Source: Gammaproteobacteria bacterium
Lineage (GTDB): Bacteria > Pseudomonadota > Gammaproteobacteria > Pseudomonadales > Azotimanducaceae
Direction: 5' to 3'
Length of the DNA stretch: 14,030 nucleotides
NCBI GenBank assembly: GCA_030430515.1
Contig: JAUIKX010000058.1
Span: 1 to 14,030, forward strand
A program made the position numbers and the translations under genes. This document shows, one piece after another, positions 13,201-14,030 of this stretch. Each line of letters starts with the position of its first letter. The first letter of the stretch is position 1. The notes below the pieces were generated by a model. The model searched no databases and was not told the DNA's origin. It worked only from the letters and a program-made list of their open reading frames with translations.

Positions 13201-14030
13201 TCTACTCCTGGTTGCGCAAGGATTGCGCGCGGAGGATCTGCACGACGCGCTTGCTCGCGTACTCAAGAAAGAGAACGTTCCTGCCGCAGCGGTTGTGATT
13301 GTTGAGCCGGAGCTGAAAACGCGATTTCTCCTGTTCGGTGAGGGCGTCACGAGCGCCACGTCGTTCCGATGGGGGTCCGTTACCAAGACCTTTACGGCGC
13401 TGACGCTAATGAAAGCAGCTGAAGCGTCGGGTGTCTCGCTCGATTCACGACTGTCAGACATCGTTAACGAGAAGCCCTGGCACAATCCTTTTCCGGATGC
13501 GCCGATTCGATTGCTGCACCTTCTCGAGATGACCGCCGGCATGCCTGACCTGTCGCGTCGTGCGTTTGGTGACAATAGAGATCTGTCTCTGCCTGTCGCG
13601 GTGACCGAACATGCCGATTCGCTGCGCGTGGAATGGCAACCCGGACGCTTCCACTCCTACACGAACGCTTCTGCAGGACTCTCTCAGTTGGCGATCGAAG
13701 CGCTCACCGGCCAGACGTACGCACGAGCGCTCCGGGAATCAGTGCTGAATCCGCTGGGTATGGCATCGGCTTCCGTCCGGCCGGACGCGAACCTTCCGGG
13801 TGGTTTTCGGGCAGACGGCGTGACGTCAATCCCCTACTGGAACATGACTTTCGCTGCTTTCGGCGCGCTCAATGCGTCCAGCGAAGATCTGTCTCAGCTG
13901 CTGTTAGCGCTGTTGGCGCATGGTGAAGTCTCGGGGCGCAGGGCGTGGAGCAGGAAAATCGACGATCATCTATGGCGCCCGCATACCGGCCTGGCGGCAG
14001 AAGCGGGACTCGAAGTGGGTTACGCGGCAG
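13163..14030 (+). CDS. Serine beta-lactamase-family (class C-like/esterase) secreted hydrolase, C-terminus beyond window
   Basis: 289 residues are visible and the frame stays open at the right edge. A Sec signal opens the protein (polar MSVSTKN, hydrophobic LLCVLLLVAQG, cleavage near LRA at 21-23). GSVTK (71-75) holds the SxxK nucleophile Ser72 and Lys75, and SYTN (165-168) is the YxN motif with Tyr166. LLEMTAGMPDL (120-130) and FGALNASSEDLSQLL are typical of the beta-lactamase/D-aminopeptidase family (Pfam Beta-lactamase). Members range from AmpC-type enzymes to esterases and peptidases, so no resistance role should be assumed. The KTG-type third motif would lie beyond the window. The GTG start has only a weak GGCAGAG upstream. 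Its first 38 bases overlap the metallopeptidase gene on the opposite strand. Confidence 0.88.
   Translation, partial: MSVSTKNTCLLCVLLLVAQGLRAEDLHDALARVLKKENVPAAAVVIVEPELKTRFLLFGEGVTSATSFRWGSVTKTFTALTLMKAAEASGVSLDSRLSDIVNEKPWHNPFPDAPIRLLHLLEMTAGMPDLSRRAFGDNRDLSLPVAVTEHADSLRVEWQPGRFHSYTNASAGLSQLAIEALTGQTYARALRESVLNPLGMASASVRPDANLPGGFRADGVTSIPYWNMTFAAFGALNASSEDLSQLLLALLAHGEVSGRRAWSRKIDDHLWRPHTGLAAEAGLEVGYAA
13205..13209 (-). promoter_or_regulatory. AGGAG ribosome binding site ahead of a possible ACG start
   Basis: On the minus strand AGGAG is followed by TAGA and then ACG (13198-13200), which opens the signal-peptide frame of the metallopeptidase. The spacing of four bases is short but workable. 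It is the only convincing Shine-Dalgarno match near that signal peptide, so it decides my choice of start. Confidence 0.35.

Noticed and set aside
13201..13575. Upstream extension of the metallopeptidase frame to an ATG at 13575
   Set aside because: It would add about 125 Ser/Arg/Thr-rich residues ahead of a signal peptide and lie fully antisense to the SxxK region of the beta-lactamase-family gene.
13163..14030. Reading the beta-lactamase-family gene as antibiotic resistance
   Set aside because: SxxK and YxN are shared by esterases and peptidases of the same fold. The third motif is outside the window and the context shows no resistance genes.

Overview
The window is a gene-dense, GC-rich stretch of bacterial chromosome, most likely from a proteobacterium and probably a gammaproteobacterium. 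I infer this from a PhaR-type polyhydroxyalkanoate (PHA) regulator, an OmpA-family envelope protein with a Sec signal, a NorQ/NorD-type ATPase pair, and a GcvT-fused dimethylglycine/sarcosine dehydrogenase. The genus cannot be read from the sequence alone. I see no rRNA, tRNA, CRISPR array, insertion sequence or phage gene, and no gene-free stretch longer than about 170 bases. Genes overlap at both ends in several places, and GTG starts are common.

Region by region. (1) 1-630, minus strand: two tandem small GYD-domain proteins, the second running off the left edge. (2) 786-3040, plus strand: a three-gene unit of alpha/beta hydrolase, phaR, and monoacylglycerol-lipase-like hydrolase, with gaps of 7 and 1 bases. 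A TTGCATTGCAA inverted repeat in its upstream region is a candidate PhaR operator. (3) 3009-3260, minus strand: a small secreted two-cysteine protein. (4) 3430-5678, plus strand: a Cof-type HAD phosphatase overlapping by ATGA a periplasmic, coiled-coil, OmpA-domain protein. (5) 10712-5663, minus strand: three tightly coupled genes (ATGA then GTGA overlaps) for a NorQ/CbbQ-like AAA+ ATPase, a NorD/CbbO-like VWA protein, and an 803-residue FAD- and folate-dependent demethylating dehydrogenase. (6) 10752-11840, plus strand: an esterase of the PHB-depolymerase/phospholipase type with an unexplained helical N-terminal half. (7) 11794-13200, minus strand: a secreted gluzincin metallopeptidase-like protein. 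(8) 13163-14030, plus strand: a secreted serine beta-lactamase-family hydrolase, cut by the right edge. The 5' ends of (7) and (8) overlap head to head.

How the genes may work together. The phaR unit links carbon-storage regulation to two acyl-ester hydrolases. The HAD-OmpA unit couples a cytosolic phosphatase to an envelope protein for no obvious reason. The most interesting unit is region 5. MoxR/VWA pairs of this class are known to remodel or activate metalloenzymes (Rubisco, nitric oxide reductase). Here the pair is translationally coupled to a flavin/folate dehydrogenase of methylated-glycine catabolism, and no Rubisco or nitric oxide reductase gene is in view. That suggests either a new client or an undescribed role in one-carbon metabolism.
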